Source: Lutjanus erythropterus (Eukaryota; Chordata; Actinopteri; Lutjaniformes; Lutjanidae). Taken from it: DNA of 64,000 bases. Below the pieces are notes generated by a model. It had not been told where the DNA came from and ran no database searches. It was given only the letters and a program-made list of their open reading frames with translations. Position numbers and translations under genes: made by a program. Of the stretch, positions 48,201-59,486 are shown piece by piece; position 1 is the first letter of the stretch; each line of letters begins with the position of its first letter. Location of the stretch: contig CM034603.1 of the NCBI GenBank assembly GCA_020091685.1, positions 20,602,715-20,666,714 on the forward strand, given 5' to 3'.

Positions 48201-48264
48201 GGTCATTACCAAACATATGATAGCGCCTGTGTACTGCTGGTGGGTCCTACCAGAACCTGTTCCA

Positions 48265-48269
48265 TTTTG
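48265..48269. repeat. Target-site duplication, right copy
   Basis: TTTTG immediately after the LTR, identical to 47407-47411. Confidence 0.75.
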
Positions 48270-49485
48270 AGAATTATTCTTTCCGAGGTAATGACAAGCA
48301 ACTTCATATAAAAGAAATATTTGTTTTCATTGTATTATTTGTGCTTTACCAAATAACGTATTTGGATTCAAGTGCACCCCAAATAACTGTTTAACTAGAA
48401 ATTACACAGATTTACATGGCTGTAATGTACTTAATCAGCATTGTGTGAATACTTTGGCATAGGTTTGAATGTAACAGATGTTCATTTTTACCTTAAAGTC
48501 CTGTACTCCAGCTTTAAAGAAAGTAAATGCTGGTAAAAAAAAAAAAAAAATCTCCTGCATTTTAGTCCATTTTCTTATTGTATGGTATATTCTGCACATC
48601 TTACTTGTATAAGTTACAGTATCAACTACTTTTAAATATTTGGAGGAATGTCTTTTTTTGAACAGATCTGCTTTACTTTACTGCTGATGGGCCATTCTGC
48701 TTCAAAATCCATGTTTTTAAATGTAGTGCTTAATAGACCGTATAAATAGAGCATTACTATATGGTATATATATTTAATTAAAAATCTGCCAAATACCTAC
48801 ATTGCCATTCATCAGAGCATGACGGGAAATGTTGCTGCAACTTGCTGTGGAAAAGATCAATAGCGCGCTGACCTTTGTCACAACCTACACAACATTTACC
48901 GTCTCACTTTAAGGTCATTGCAAGAGGTCCGGTTTGTTCCTGCCCCATTTGATCTTTTATTGTTGGCTTTGATGAGGAGTATTAAAACAGGTCATTTGCT
49001 TTATGTCCCCCTCTGTCCCATCAGCAGGCGGATGATGTTAGCTTCACTAAAACTCAAGCCAGAGGTCGACATCAGTGAATTAATTGTGGAGCACGAGAGA
49101 CGCTATTCCCGGACAACATATTGATCCGAGGATGTTGAATATGCTAAACATTTGTCTGACAGAGGTGCTTTGAAAATCAGCGGTACAACCTCCCCAGAAT
49201 ACCAGGAGTGATTCTGTAGGGGACTGAGTTAAATTATACAACTAATAAAGGATGCAGAATTGTCGTCACTGAGTATTGAATCATTTAGTCGTTTGCTTTT
49301 GTCACCAGTTAATTACCATGTTAAATAAGTCCTTGATTAAAATTCCTAATACCTCTATTATTGATGTTTGCTTTCGCACTGAGCAGGTTTCAAAATGGCT
49401 TTTCCAGCTAAGACATGTAATCTCCTCATAGTGAAGATGTGTGTGCACACACTCCATCTCATATGTATGCCGCGTGTATAGTGCA
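48270..49485. other. Intergenic DNA with a repeat-poor block
   Basis: AT-rich to about 48820 (A-run at about 48536-48550), then the candidate regulatory block. No gene; the 68-codon frame at 48918-49124 shows no domain. Confidence 0.4.
48825..49430. promoter_or_regulatory. Candidate conserved non-coding element
   Basis: Unique sequence with CTTTGATGAGGAG, GTGAATTAATTGTGG (about 49075), ACCAGTTAATTACCATG (about 49305) and TCCTTGATTAAAATTCC (about 49331). Dense TAATTA-type homeodomain words in repeat-free DNA suggest an enhancer-like element; unproven. Confidence 0.25.
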
Positions 49486-49505
49486 TGTGTGTGTGTGTGT
49501 GTGTG
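49486..49505. repeat. (TG)10 microsatellite
   Basis: Ten TG units, continuing as a less regular GT-rich stretch to about 49527, directly before the GGTTCT-repeat element. Confidence 0.9.
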
Positions 49506-49525
49506 CCTGTGTGTGTGCGTGAGTG

Positions 49526-50215
49526 TGCAAACTCTTAGAAGAGTGCAAGTTTCTTTCCCTAAAAGCCTGTCGAAATCATCTGGTTATGTGGCCTTTAGTG
49601 CTTATAATCTTGTTTTAAGATCATGGTTTCTGTTCAAACCTTTTATAAAGGTTTGTCTTGGAAGCTTTTCAGAGGTTTTTACCAAGAACCAAACATAAAG
49701 GGTTATACGTTGAACCATCTGTGAAAGGTTTCACCCAACCCCTATAAGAAGTTCTGGAGAGAACCCTCTGTGGTGTAATGGTTCCATCAGCAACCCTCTC
49801 AGGGGTTCAGTCCAAAACCTTTTCACCTTACAGGGATGTTTTTTATATTCTGAAGGGTTTATTTACAGTTTAACCTTTTTATATTCCAAGGTTTTAATTG
49901 AGATCTCATCCAGGGAGTTCTACAGAGAACCCATCTATATTGAAGGGATTTTGTCAAGAACCCACCCACAGGGCTTCTACTGACAGCCTTTTTAAATCCC
50001 AAGTGTTTTATGTAGAACCTACTTAGGGGTTACTGAGAACCCCTTTATATTATGGCCCAAAGAACCCTTGACAAACCCCTTCTAAAAAGGGTTGTTTTGA
50101 TGAATAAGGTTCTTAACCCTTAACCTTCCGTCTTCAAAAAATGTCTCTTGGAGCAAATGCTTTTAGGTAGAACCTTCAGGAAGAACCATTTTGACACCCT
50201 TTTTCTAAGAGTGCA
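49526..50215. mobile_element. DNA element built of GGTTCT/AACCCT sub-repeats
   Basis: The left end reads TGCAAACTCTTAGAA. The reverse complement of the right end reads TGCACTCTTAGAAAAAGGGT. They share TGCA and CTCTTAGAA in inverted orientation. The 690-bp interior is filled with diverged units of about 40-60 bp containing GAACC, AACCCT, GGGTTC and AGAACC in both orientations. I recall a family of this kind (CACTCTTAGAAAAA ends, 'ggttctttaaagaacc' core) in teleosts. Non-autonomous. The class is uncertain. Confidence 0.65.
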
Positions 50216-51976
50216 GAATTTATCAGCCAAGGCAAGCATTTTAAAAGTTCCTTCTCCTTAACTGTGTAAAGACTGTTGTTTCTGGAGACATCTGCTGGTG
50301 TTGAGTTTTGGGAAAACTTCCCAGAGTAAGAAAGAGACTGGGTGGTGAGTGATGTGTGTCCAACTGTCCATTCTGTCATATGTCAAAGTGCCTTGAGCAA
50401 AACACATCCAAAACAACATAAAATAAGTTTTGACAGTCAATATTTGAGTTCCTTTTAGTTTTAGACAACCAGTCTTGTATTTCAACCAACCGCTGTTTCC
50501 GCAAACCCTGCAGGGTACCATGTCTACATTTGACGTTGAACTTTACCCTGCTGACTTCAGTGCCCGTGAGTCTACAGTCTGTCATTAGTCTGACGTCTGA
50601 GACAACAAAGTTCTTCAGGTTCCAGCGGTATGAAGTGAAATGATTGTAAAAACCTGTCTAACTGCCTTTAGTTCCATCTGAGGCCCATCTCAGGACTTTT
50701 GTTTCACTGCAGAGATGGACGCCCCCACACTGTGAAGCCTTCTGTGATTTAGAGGACATGTGTTTGATAGCTAAACGTAGCGATGCTGTGGGAATCCCAG
50801 CGAGGGGAAAATGTGGAAGCTTCCTTTTGATTCTTGGAATCAGAGTACAATGAAATGTAGGTTTTCAGATCTTTGGAGTTTTAATTATTAACTCCCCACT
50901 GTTTGCTTCAATGTCAAGTAGGACTTACTGATTAGTAGTACATGTTCCAACATTAAACAAACACTTTCCAGCAAATTATATTGGATCACTGATCACCTGT
51001 AAACTCTCCAGTGCATTGTTATGATATTTTTGAATGCACACATTGACATTACATCAATTTGTATGGAGACGTTTGGTAAAACACTATGCTACACTTTTAA
51101 TTCCCACTGTAGTGTTTGCCGAGTTACAGAAATTCTGGATCCTAGTTTCTTAGTGCAACACAGTTTTGTCTTTTGTTAGACCCTTTCCGCCTGGTAAAGC
51201 CACATTCTCAGTTTGCAACAGAGTCTTTCTGACAAAGGCTTTGTGGTGTCCAGCATACTGAGCACTTTTCTCAGAGTTGAGCACAGTAGCACTAACATTC
51301 ATATACTGAAAAAGCAGCCAGAAAAAACTTTGTATTAGGTGGTCTTCCTCTTTAAATACACTCACCTTAGGCTGCTATTGAGAAATATTGACTGAGTTTA
51401 ATGTTACCTATCTTTATCAATATAATATATTCTCATTAAATACATTTTGCCAAATTCTAATCCTAATCCTGTGTCTTGATATTAGCTGTTAATTCAGTTT
51501 TTCCAACAAAATCTTTCTCTTTTCTCTTTCATGTAAAACATCATTTTTCATGAATCATCACATAAACCTGTGCAGGCTATTAGATTGTGAGTTTTAGCTA
51601 CCAGACTGATATCATTGGTCAGAGGTGTTTTCTTGTGGTTGGATCTCAGTCAGAAAAATTTGCAGCGTTAGCTTATTCGTGGTGACTTTCACATGAAACC
51701 AAAGTTTTACCATATACAGCAGGCAATGGGTAATATAGGCAAACCTGCAAAAACACAGCATGTAAATAGGACAATTTGATTTACCAAGAGTAAATTATAC
51801 CAACCCTAGGGCTTTCGCAATACGCAAGATTTTAACATACCACATTTTATTTTTCTCTGTCATGTTTTACACTTCAGTGTGTGTTAAATAAATGAATCAA
51901 TGCTTCAAAAAAGTCAACAAGCAACATGTGGGCCATTCACAGTTCAAAATTTGATGTCTATGACACAACTTTGACC
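50216..51976. other. Unassigned intergenic DNA
   Basis: No gene. The block 50500-50850 is GC-richer and unique. The overlapping minus-strand frames at 50176-50585 have no domain. Confidence 0.4.
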
Positions 51977-52421
51977 TTTAAAGCTGCAAGTTTTTTCCAT
52001 GTTTTATGTTGTTTTAGTGTTTACTTCATATGTTAATATGTTTAACCCTGGGTTAGCATGTTGCATGATTAATGTGGCCATTGCCACAGTCTGGGACAAT
52101 GCTGGACTAATGTAATAATACTGAGGGACAGTCAAGAGAATCTGTGTGAATGTTAATTCTCATATGAAGCCAACTAAGCAACTGTTTTTCATGTTATTTT
52201 TTGTGAAAGTTTATACTGTAACCCAAGTTGCATTAACTTTGTTGTTGGACAGAAGCCAACCAGTTTTGCTCTATTATCCTCTCACTGCTGTGTGCATGTG
52301 TTATCTTGCTCAAACCATGAAGTGGTAAGGTGAGATCAACAGTTAACATTACATTTAGCGTAACTGCACAATCGGACGAAAACACTTACCACTGTTTGGA
52401 AGTTACAGACTGCAGCTTTAG
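51977..52421. mobile_element. Possible TTAA-ended element (AAAGCTGCA ends)
   Basis: TTTAAAGCTGCAAG at the left. The right end, reverse complemented, reads TAAAGCTGCAGTCTGTAACT, a terminus I recall from percomorph repeats (AAAGCTGCAGTATGTAAC). The interior of about 445 bp is AT-rich and non-coding. The left end matches only the first 10 or so bases. Confidence 0.35.
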
Positions 52422-53779
52422 CAGTGGTAAGTTAACAAAAACCAAATAGAGAAGACTTATATATTATTGCAGAGGACGACAGACTACTGTCGAGCACAGG
52501 TCAGAGCTAATGAGAGAATAAACCTAGTAGCGTCCAGCTCATTATGCTTTTCCTACAAACTGGGTCAGAATCAAAGGTCCAATGGGGGAAGAGCGCTAAC
52601 CACTGGGATCAGAGTGTCCACAGCACTTCCTCTAATAGGCCTTTGAGAGGTCTCATTAGCCACATACATTTGAACTCAGATCTTCAACACATAGCAAACT
52701 TCAGATTTAAAAATACCCTATTTGGAATGCACACAAACAAGAAATGGAAATGAACGTGCAAAGCATTGCAATCTTGCAAACACACTTTGAACCAAATTCT
52801 AATGAAACACACACATACAAGCTGTTGTCCCACTGCTAATAGAAATATTCAGTACAATACATTAATGTCATGTTTCCTGTAGTGTAAAGGTATAATACAA
52901 CAAAACTGATAACTATTATTTATTTATCCAGTTGTAAGAGATCATGTACCAGATTAAAATTGAGATTACATGAAAAATGCCTTTTTTAATCCCTCAGATC
53001 ACATCCCCAGTGTGCAGTGTGCACCTATTTAACAATATATTTAATTTTGTTTTATTTTTATATCAAAATCATAGAAAATCCAATTATGTATTGTTCCTGC
53101 AAAACAAGATATGACATGTGCATCTGTAAGCTATAATCAACCACTTTCAACCAGCAATATCATGGCCTCTACCTTTCAATCAATCTTCAATTTTTAGTGG
53201 TGCAGAGCTCAGTTCAAGATTCATTATTTAGCTAGTTACCAAGAGTGATAAAAATGGTTTCCCCTCTGATTTCCTCCGGCTGCTCAGCTTCAACTCTGGG
53301 TGAGAGTTTCTACTAAATTAGCTGCCTTTAGCAAGCAATGTAAGTGCTATCGGCTACTGCAACAAGTTCTTCCCTTGCTGCCCGTTTTTAAACATGTAAA
53401 TATGCAGAAGCAAATAGCACCCTGCTGGAGTACAAGACAAGCACAACATTATAATTTGACAACAACATGCAACAATTAATCCTCCACCTTAAGTTTGTCA
53501 GCTGTATATAACTGTCACTTGTCTGTTGATGTAAAGCCGAGCCTGTTCTCCTAAAAAATAAACACCCACTGCTCTGAAAATACACATTCTGGGGTTGGAG
53601 ATCAGTCACTACCTGCTCTCTGCCTGCCAGACTCTGTTAACATAATGCTCAATTTAACAGTTATGAACATCTATTATCCCTCTAAAGCATTATTAATGAT
53701 TTCCCTTACTAGTTCTGCAAACATTCAGCATAAACTCTGATTAATGTGAAACTGTCATACAAAAGTATTTAAACTTTTG
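52422..53779. other. Unassigned intergenic DNA
   Basis: AT-rich mixed sequence, no gene and no named repeat. Confidence 0.4.
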
Positions 53780-53969
53780 TTAAAGGAACAGTTACCCCAA
53801 AATCAAAAATGCGTATTTTCCCCCTGGCCTGTCGTGTTATTTATCCATCAAGATAGTTTTGGTGTGAGTTGCAGAGTTTTGGACATATCGGCTATAGAAA
53901 TGTCTCAACGTTAATGGGACCATTTGGCATATGGGGCTCAAAGCACATATTACAGATTTCTCCTTTAAA
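53780..53969 (+). mobile_element. Internally deleted copy of the 11140 repeat family
   Basis: Starts TTAAAGGAACAGTTACCCC, includes TTTCCCCCTGGCCTGTCGTG, GGTGTGAGTTGCAGAGTTTT, TAATGGGACCATTTGGCAT and GGGGCTCAAAGCAC, and ends TCTCCTTTAAA. The ends form a TTAAAGGA / TCCTTTAA inverted pair. The order matches the copy at 11140-11450, but the part after CTCAAAGCA is missing. Confidence 0.65.
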
Positions 53970-54559
53970 TAGAAATGTTGCCATTTGAAGTGTTGTACCA
54001 GAGTTCTCTTAAAGCTAAATTTCAATCCTAGTCCCTTGCTTTGCAAAAATGCAGTTCTTGCATTTTCAAAGAAAGTGTGGAAACTGTTAAAATAAATTGA
54101 TTTTCTATATTTAGAATGACAAAAATTCTCATTTAATGACTGTTGGATTGCTGTGCTTTTATTTCTCTGCCCTCTTCTCTCATTATGCATTGCGTGTTCC
54201 AGCTACGACACAATGCAAACCAGCCATTCCTCCAACTATCATCATTGTCATGCAGCAGCTCTCAGTTCAGTCATATTCTCCCCTCACATCTCCGAACCAA
54301 AGCCCCCTCACAAAGCCTTATAAAAATCTGTGCCCCGGGAGGGAGCAAACTGCGGAATACCAAAGCGTGCCAGGTGCTGTGTTTAAAAAAGCAGGACTCT
54401 GCTTAAACAGAGATGCATTATTTAAAAGACAACTGAGAGGCATAAATAGAGTGAGTGCATGACAAGGCCCTACAATCTGTAGCCCCTAATAGGCCCCCGG
54501 TGGTCTTGGTGTGGTCTTCTTGTGCGAGATCAGTCGACTCGGCCCCCCTCTGGCTCAGG

Positions 54560-54900
54560 ATAACATGCTGTTTGTCTTAGTTTGACCTTGAGCAGCTATT
54601 TCCCAGTCAAACCACGATAATTTAGCCCAGTTGGGCTGCAACGTGAAATCACAGAGCTGCGTTGAATGGCAATAAATGTGACTACAGCCATTGTACCGTG
54701 CACTGTTGGGAACTTTGATCGTTTTCCTTGAAGATGTCAAGGTCAAAACAATTATGGATACAACGCTGTGCTGCGTGTGTGCTTGTCACTGCTGATTGGA
54801 TGAATTATTCCCTTTGATCGGACAAAGATGACTTCATTAACATTTACAGAACAGATTCAACTTCCATCAGAACTGTGGTGCAGCATCCCCCTGTAGTGTC
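54560..54900. promoter_or_regulatory. Candidate conserved non-coding element
   Basis: Repeat-free sequence with GACCTTGAGCAGC (nuclear-receptor-like), CGATAATTTAGCCC, GGATGAATTATTCCC and CCTTTGATCGG (TCF/LEF-like) followed by ACAAAG. An inference from motif style only. Confidence 0.2.
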
Positions 54901-56694
54901 CCTACCGCACCTGAAATCTGGCTATCGTCACCACTGGCTCGCCCTCACAATCATTGTCATGTGACACAGACGCCACAAAGGCAGCTCTGCCAAGCTGCAA
55001 GCACATGGCAGAAATGAATCGCTCAGAGTCCGCCATGTGGCGGGCAAAAGCCCAACTAGCTGCTACAGAGAAAGATAACATAGGCTGAGTCAGACACACC
55101 ATGAGTTAAAATCCACTTGGGGCCATATCCGATCTGTAAAGCAACCTACAGAGAGCCTAATGACCACCAAACACATGCTAAATAGAATGAGAGGTAATAC
55201 TTGATTAGCTTTCTGTGTTACTCATCAACAGAGGGACAATCCAGCAGTACTGCAAATCAGGAGTCTTGTCCCAATCAGCCAGACTAATGCATTTAATATA
55301 GTTGTTGATGAAGTCAGTGCTGCTTTTTAGGCTCTCTAAGGCTCTTATATTGCACTTTACTCAGGTCTTATACCTCTCCAGACTCTAGTGAGCAATCCTT
55401 ACTGATCGCTGGAGTGCAGGTGTGCCACAGAGACTCACATCTCATTAAAACGTGCATTACCCCCTTCCTGCCTCACTATCTCCACTCCTACCCAACCCTG
55501 CTGTAACCATATGGACCCCATACCGACTCTCATTATACGGCATGAAGTGAATTCATTCCCGGGAAGACAAGGAAGGCCCAGAAGTGTTTGCGTGTTCAGG
55601 GTGGCATGCTTATAATCAGATCTGGGAGTTGAAAAAGGCTGACTCATTAAATCATGTCTGATAAGGGGGATGATACGGCTTATTATACAGGCGAGATTGA
55701 GGTCTATTACCTGACAATAGACACACGCAGTAAATATTATCAGGTTTTCCCAGGGTTAATACGTTTACTGAAACTGTGTGAATATTTTGCATTGGGAGTC
55801 TTCATGGTAAAAATCTGCATTATAGCACAAAACAACATTATTGTGAAAGCTAATGCATTTAGGAAAAAGTATAGGCTAATTGAATATAGACAAAAAAATC
55901 AATAAACTGAATTAGCATTATCACATTTTTTGTTGATGCCATCACATTACATTCTTATTTGAAGTCATTTTAAATTTGGAGATATATGTGTGCTAATATG
56001 ACTTTCATTTCATTTCATGATTTCTGAAATAATTCAACCATTGCAGTCATTGCCACAATTAGTTAAGTACACTCTAATGATTACTCATTTACTCCATATA
56101 ACTAAAGTTATGTGTGACGTTCTTCCTTTTTCTTAATGGGAATATATATACATATATAAATATATATGGTAATTACAACATTGCACTTTCTATAGGTTTA
56201 AGTTTTGAGGGACAATCTAGTTGACTTGAAAGTGAGTCTACATTTATGAATTTAGCTTCCTTGTTACTATGCTCTTTCATTTTCACAGCACCTTTGGTCT
56301 AATTCATAGCAGTTTTCAAATAGTTTTCACAATTTCACAATTGCTTTCAGTAAAAACTTCAAAGGCCAACTGCTGTCTCGAACTTTCCTTCGCATCCACT
56401 GTTAGTAACAGTATGTATATTTTACATACTCAAAACCTATCATGCAAAATTTTGACAAAAGAAATAAAAAATTAACAGATGTGTTTCAACTTTATCAAAA
56501 GAAAAGTATTTCAAGTCACTCTGACTCAAAACAAATATATCTAAATACACTTGAAAATATGTATTTGTATGTTTGAGACATGATTCATACAGTATTCTCA
56601 AGGAAAAAGATACAGAAAACACAGGTTGAAAAGATTGCATATGGCCTTTTAAAATCACACATGCACATACATGTACCAGTCGCTCCATCCCTCT

Positions 56695-57060
56695 TCTTTT
56701 AATCCATTACATGCTCTTAAGTTACATGTCCTGCGAGGCGGGGGTGTACCGAGGCACTCTCAGCCCCCAGTCATTAACCCCCTCTCCATCTGCTGACACA
56801 ACAAAGTGAGCAACCGCATAATCAGATGACAAGTGATGGAAAGAAATTAAGCAGGGGGAACAGGGAGGGCGGTGGAGAAGATGTCTTAAGCCTTCCTTAA
56901 AAGACATCGCGCAGCAGGCGGCTCATCAGGAAATTGGGGTGTCAGCTAGCTGTCAGGGTGCATTGACCTAACAGGGCTAGTTTGCCGGGCAGCTGTCGTT
57001 GACGTGTCAATCTTGCTCTGAGCCAATCAATCTTTGGCAGAAAGGGGGAGCAGCTCTCAG
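56695..57060. promoter_or_regulatory. Candidate conserved non-coding element
   Basis: Unique sequence containing ATAATCAGATGACAAG, GGAAAGAAATTAAGC, GTCAGCTAGCTGTCAGGG, GACGTGTCAATCTTG and GAGCCAATCAATCTTTGG. The TGTCA/TGTCAATC and CCAATCAATC words resemble MEIS/TGIF and PBX-HOX sites. Balanced composition and lack of repeats fit a developmental enhancer; unproven. Confidence 0.28.
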
Positions 57061-57249
57061 AATGAGGGGAGGAGAAGACCTGTCACGTATCCCATCATAC
57101 GTATTGAAGAATACAAACTTAAAAATGACAGATTTTTATTTATATTCACTTTTAAAGCACAAAGGAGCCTGAATTTAAGCTCCAGACAGTTAAATCCAGC
57201 CTGTCCTCACCAGAAGAATGTGCGTATTGGTCAAAAGTGCAAGAGCAGC

Positions 57250-57850
57250 TTATTCTGACTAATACGTCCGTTTATTGCTTGGCGGCACACCCTAGGGGAA
57301 ATAGTTAGTATGACAGAAGAAGTATAAAAAGGGGCAAAGTCCACATTTGAAGGAGGCTGGGTGGACTGATGGCTCAAACAAACATAGCACTTCATAATCT
57401 TTTCCTAAACCTAACCAAGTAGTTTTATTGCTTAAACTTAACCACATAGTTTTGGTGTCTAAACCTAACCAAACTGCAACCATTTCACAATGTAAGCAAT
57501 ATGTGTAATGTCATGTGAGTTATGTCCTTGCATGATTGACGTCACTTCCGTCATGTGATAAATGTACATGGTTATTTTAACCCAAACCACAATCTTTTCT
57601 AAACCTAACCAAGTCATTTCATTTCCTAAATCCATTCAAACTGCTTGATAACATAAATCCCATGACAAATATAATGTATTTATATTAATCCTAAACTATG
57701 ATCTTTTCTTAACCCTGACAAAGTAGTGTTACTACCTAAATCTAACCAAACTGCAACCATTTTACCTTGTAAACCACATGTATAATGTCACGTGAGTTAT
57801 GTCACATGACTTTCATACCAGTAATGTATGTCATTTTCGGAATAACTGAC
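57250..57850. repeat. Repeat with CCTAACCAA sub-units
   Basis: TAAACCTAACCAA occurs at about 57408, 57461 and 57599, with diverged forms near 57436, 57712 and 57737. CTAACCAAACTGCAACCATTT occurs at about 57465 and again at 57742, each followed by sequence reading 'caatgtaa..aatgtcatgtgagttatgtc'. This gives an internal duplication of about 277 bp. I recall a percomorph repeat with 'cctaaacctaaccaa' runs. The CCTAACC words look telomere-like, but the array is not TTAGGG. Confidence 0.6.
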
Positions 57851-58662
57851 AATCAACCTTTTCTCTCGTTAAGGTATGAGAATGTGTTGTTCAATCATCA
57901 TCATCAACATGAATAAACAAGAACTTCAAAACTGCTTTTGCCACGCCCCTAATCTCTCAAATAAAAAGTTGCCTCTTTTCTCAGTCGGTACTCGCCAACC
58001 AAGCCCTCTTGTTGTCTCTGAAGGTCAAGCGAGTGCTCGGGGAAAGCGTGTGTTGGTGCAGCGGAGGAGAACTGCTGCATGTGTTCAGTGGCGGCTCTGT
58101 CTGGGTGACCACGAAGCTGCCTATCTCCCCCCATTGCTCCCGCTCCCCTCAGCCTGGGCATGTCAGCTTTCTGGGGCACAGCGGCCTGGCTCCCCAGGGA
58201 GAGGAGACAAAGAAGGAGAGGGGTGGGGTGGTGGTGGTGGTGGGGAGAGTAGGGCATAAATAAAATAACACTTGTGTTTCACCTTGGAGAGGCCGGTTGC
58301 CTGTTGTTGTTTTCCTCTATGCAGATTTAAATCCAGAAAAGCTCATGAATATCCCTGGGAAATGTGACATCTTCCCTTGGGTTTACATGTCTTCAGTCCA
58401 TGGTTTGGTCATTGTTTGGGAGAGCTGCACTGTGAGTGACAAGTTATCAACACCTTACAATGAACTACGCTGGCAGGGAAGCTTGCTAATTCAATTTTCA
58501 TGGCAAGCATACGGTACAGAGAGGTATAAGTTCATAACTAATGGACACAACATGCTGCACATGCACATAGCAAGGGAGAGAAAAAAACAGAAGTTCAGGG
58601 GAACATGGGATGGTGGACTGAATTATGCTAAAGAGGAGACGCAGCACATGAGCCTGAGTTTA
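57851..58662. other. GC-richer intergenic DNA
   Basis: The stretch 57960-58260 is GC-rich with CpG and ends in a GGT-rich run (58223-58246). Overlapping frames on both strands arise from this composition. No domain recognised. 58290-58660 is unique-looking. Confidence 0.35.
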
Positions 58663-59441
58663 TTAAAGGAATAGTTCAGCTTTTGGGGAAATATGCTTAT
58701 TGCATTCCTTATTCCCGCTCTTTGCTGTACTTTGCCACAAATCTCCCATATTTTTAACCTTTATCAAAAATAAAAGGTAGGTATTGCAGTGCGTTAGGTT
58801 ACTGCTAATACAAACTAAACATTGCCCACTGCAGCAGCTTCACATTAAAAGCAAACCGGCTTTGTCAGTAAGCTTAGCTTTACTGATATTATTCATTAAA
58901 AATGTAACTAAACAAACAAAATGACAGTTGTTTTAGGAATTATTGTGATGCACAGTAATGGTGCAACTGCAAAAAGTGTGATTTGATCTCATGATTAAAT
59001 GTTGTGCTGTAATTTCTTTAATCAATGTTTGGATTTTACTTTTGGGGGCAAAATGGGGGGCAATTGAGAATATATATGCAAAATACAGCCTGACCTGCAT
59101 GGATCTAAAACATAGGAAACATTTGGATTAGCTTAGCATACACACTGGAAGCAGAGAGACACAGCTAGTCTGTCTCTGTCCGTCTCCAACAGTAACAAAA
59201 TTAGCCTACCAGCACTTCTAAAGCTCACCAATTAACATGCGATATGTTGTTTAATCTGCACAGAAAGTGTATAAATGACAATTCACCAGTTTAGAGAGAC
59301 TAATCTAAATAAACCAGCTGCTGGCTCAAGCGTCATATCCATGTTTTTATCTGACTCTCAGTCTGACTTCTCACAAAGGCAGAGAAGTTTTTTTTGTTTT
59401 GTTTTGTTTTTTTCCTCCGAAATATCAAACCATTCATTGAA
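58663..59441. mobile_element. Worn TTAA-ended DNA element of percomorph type
   Basis: The left end TTAAAGGAATAGTTCAGCTT is mirrored by 'cctccgaaatatcaaaccattcattgaag' at the right (the family end reads AACTATTCCTTTAA). Inside, GGATTAGCTTAGCATA, ACACACTGGAAGCAG, ACAGCTAG.CTGTCTCTGTCC, AACAAAATTAGCCTACCAGC and CTAAAGCTCACCAATTAACA fall in the order I remember for a very common percomorph repeat. About 780 bp, non-coding, with a GTTTT/T run at 59387-59412. Confidence 0.65.
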
Positions 59442-59486
59442 GCAAACACACAAGATAACTGATGAGTCAATAACCATGCTTGAAGC

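Larger units (their letters stand above)
47412..48264 (+). mobile_element. Solo LTR of an LTR retrotransposon (Ty3/Gypsy-like)
   Basis: An 853-bp block that starts TGTCACAG and ends GTTCCA, the TG...CA ends of an LTR. It is flanked on both sides by the identical pentamer TTTTG. Inside are a TATA box (TATATAAG, 47523-47530) followed by CTC-rich sequence expected around a transcription start, and AATAAA at 48195-48200 near the end. This gives the U3-R-U5 order on the plus strand. The block is GC- and pyrimidine-rich against AT-rich flanks. No internal region or second LTR adjoins it, so it is a solo LTR left by recombination. The superfamily is judged from style (TGTCAC start, 5-bp duplication) and could instead be another LTR class. 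The 146-codon frame inside is not a gene. Confidence 0.8.
53970..57249. other. Intergenic DNA with repeat-poor blocks
   Basis: GC-richer, unique-looking blocks (54140-54900, 55380-55700, 56695-57060) are separated by AT-rich DNA (55900-56200, with TATATA runs at 56144-56168). The frames of 108 and 117 codons near 54 kb show no domain. No gene found. Confidence 0.4.

Noticed and set aside
57876..58263. Overlapping 84- to 127-codon frames on both strands
   Set aside because: GC-rich composition keeps all frames open. His/Gly runs come from the GGT stretch, and no frame matches a known family.
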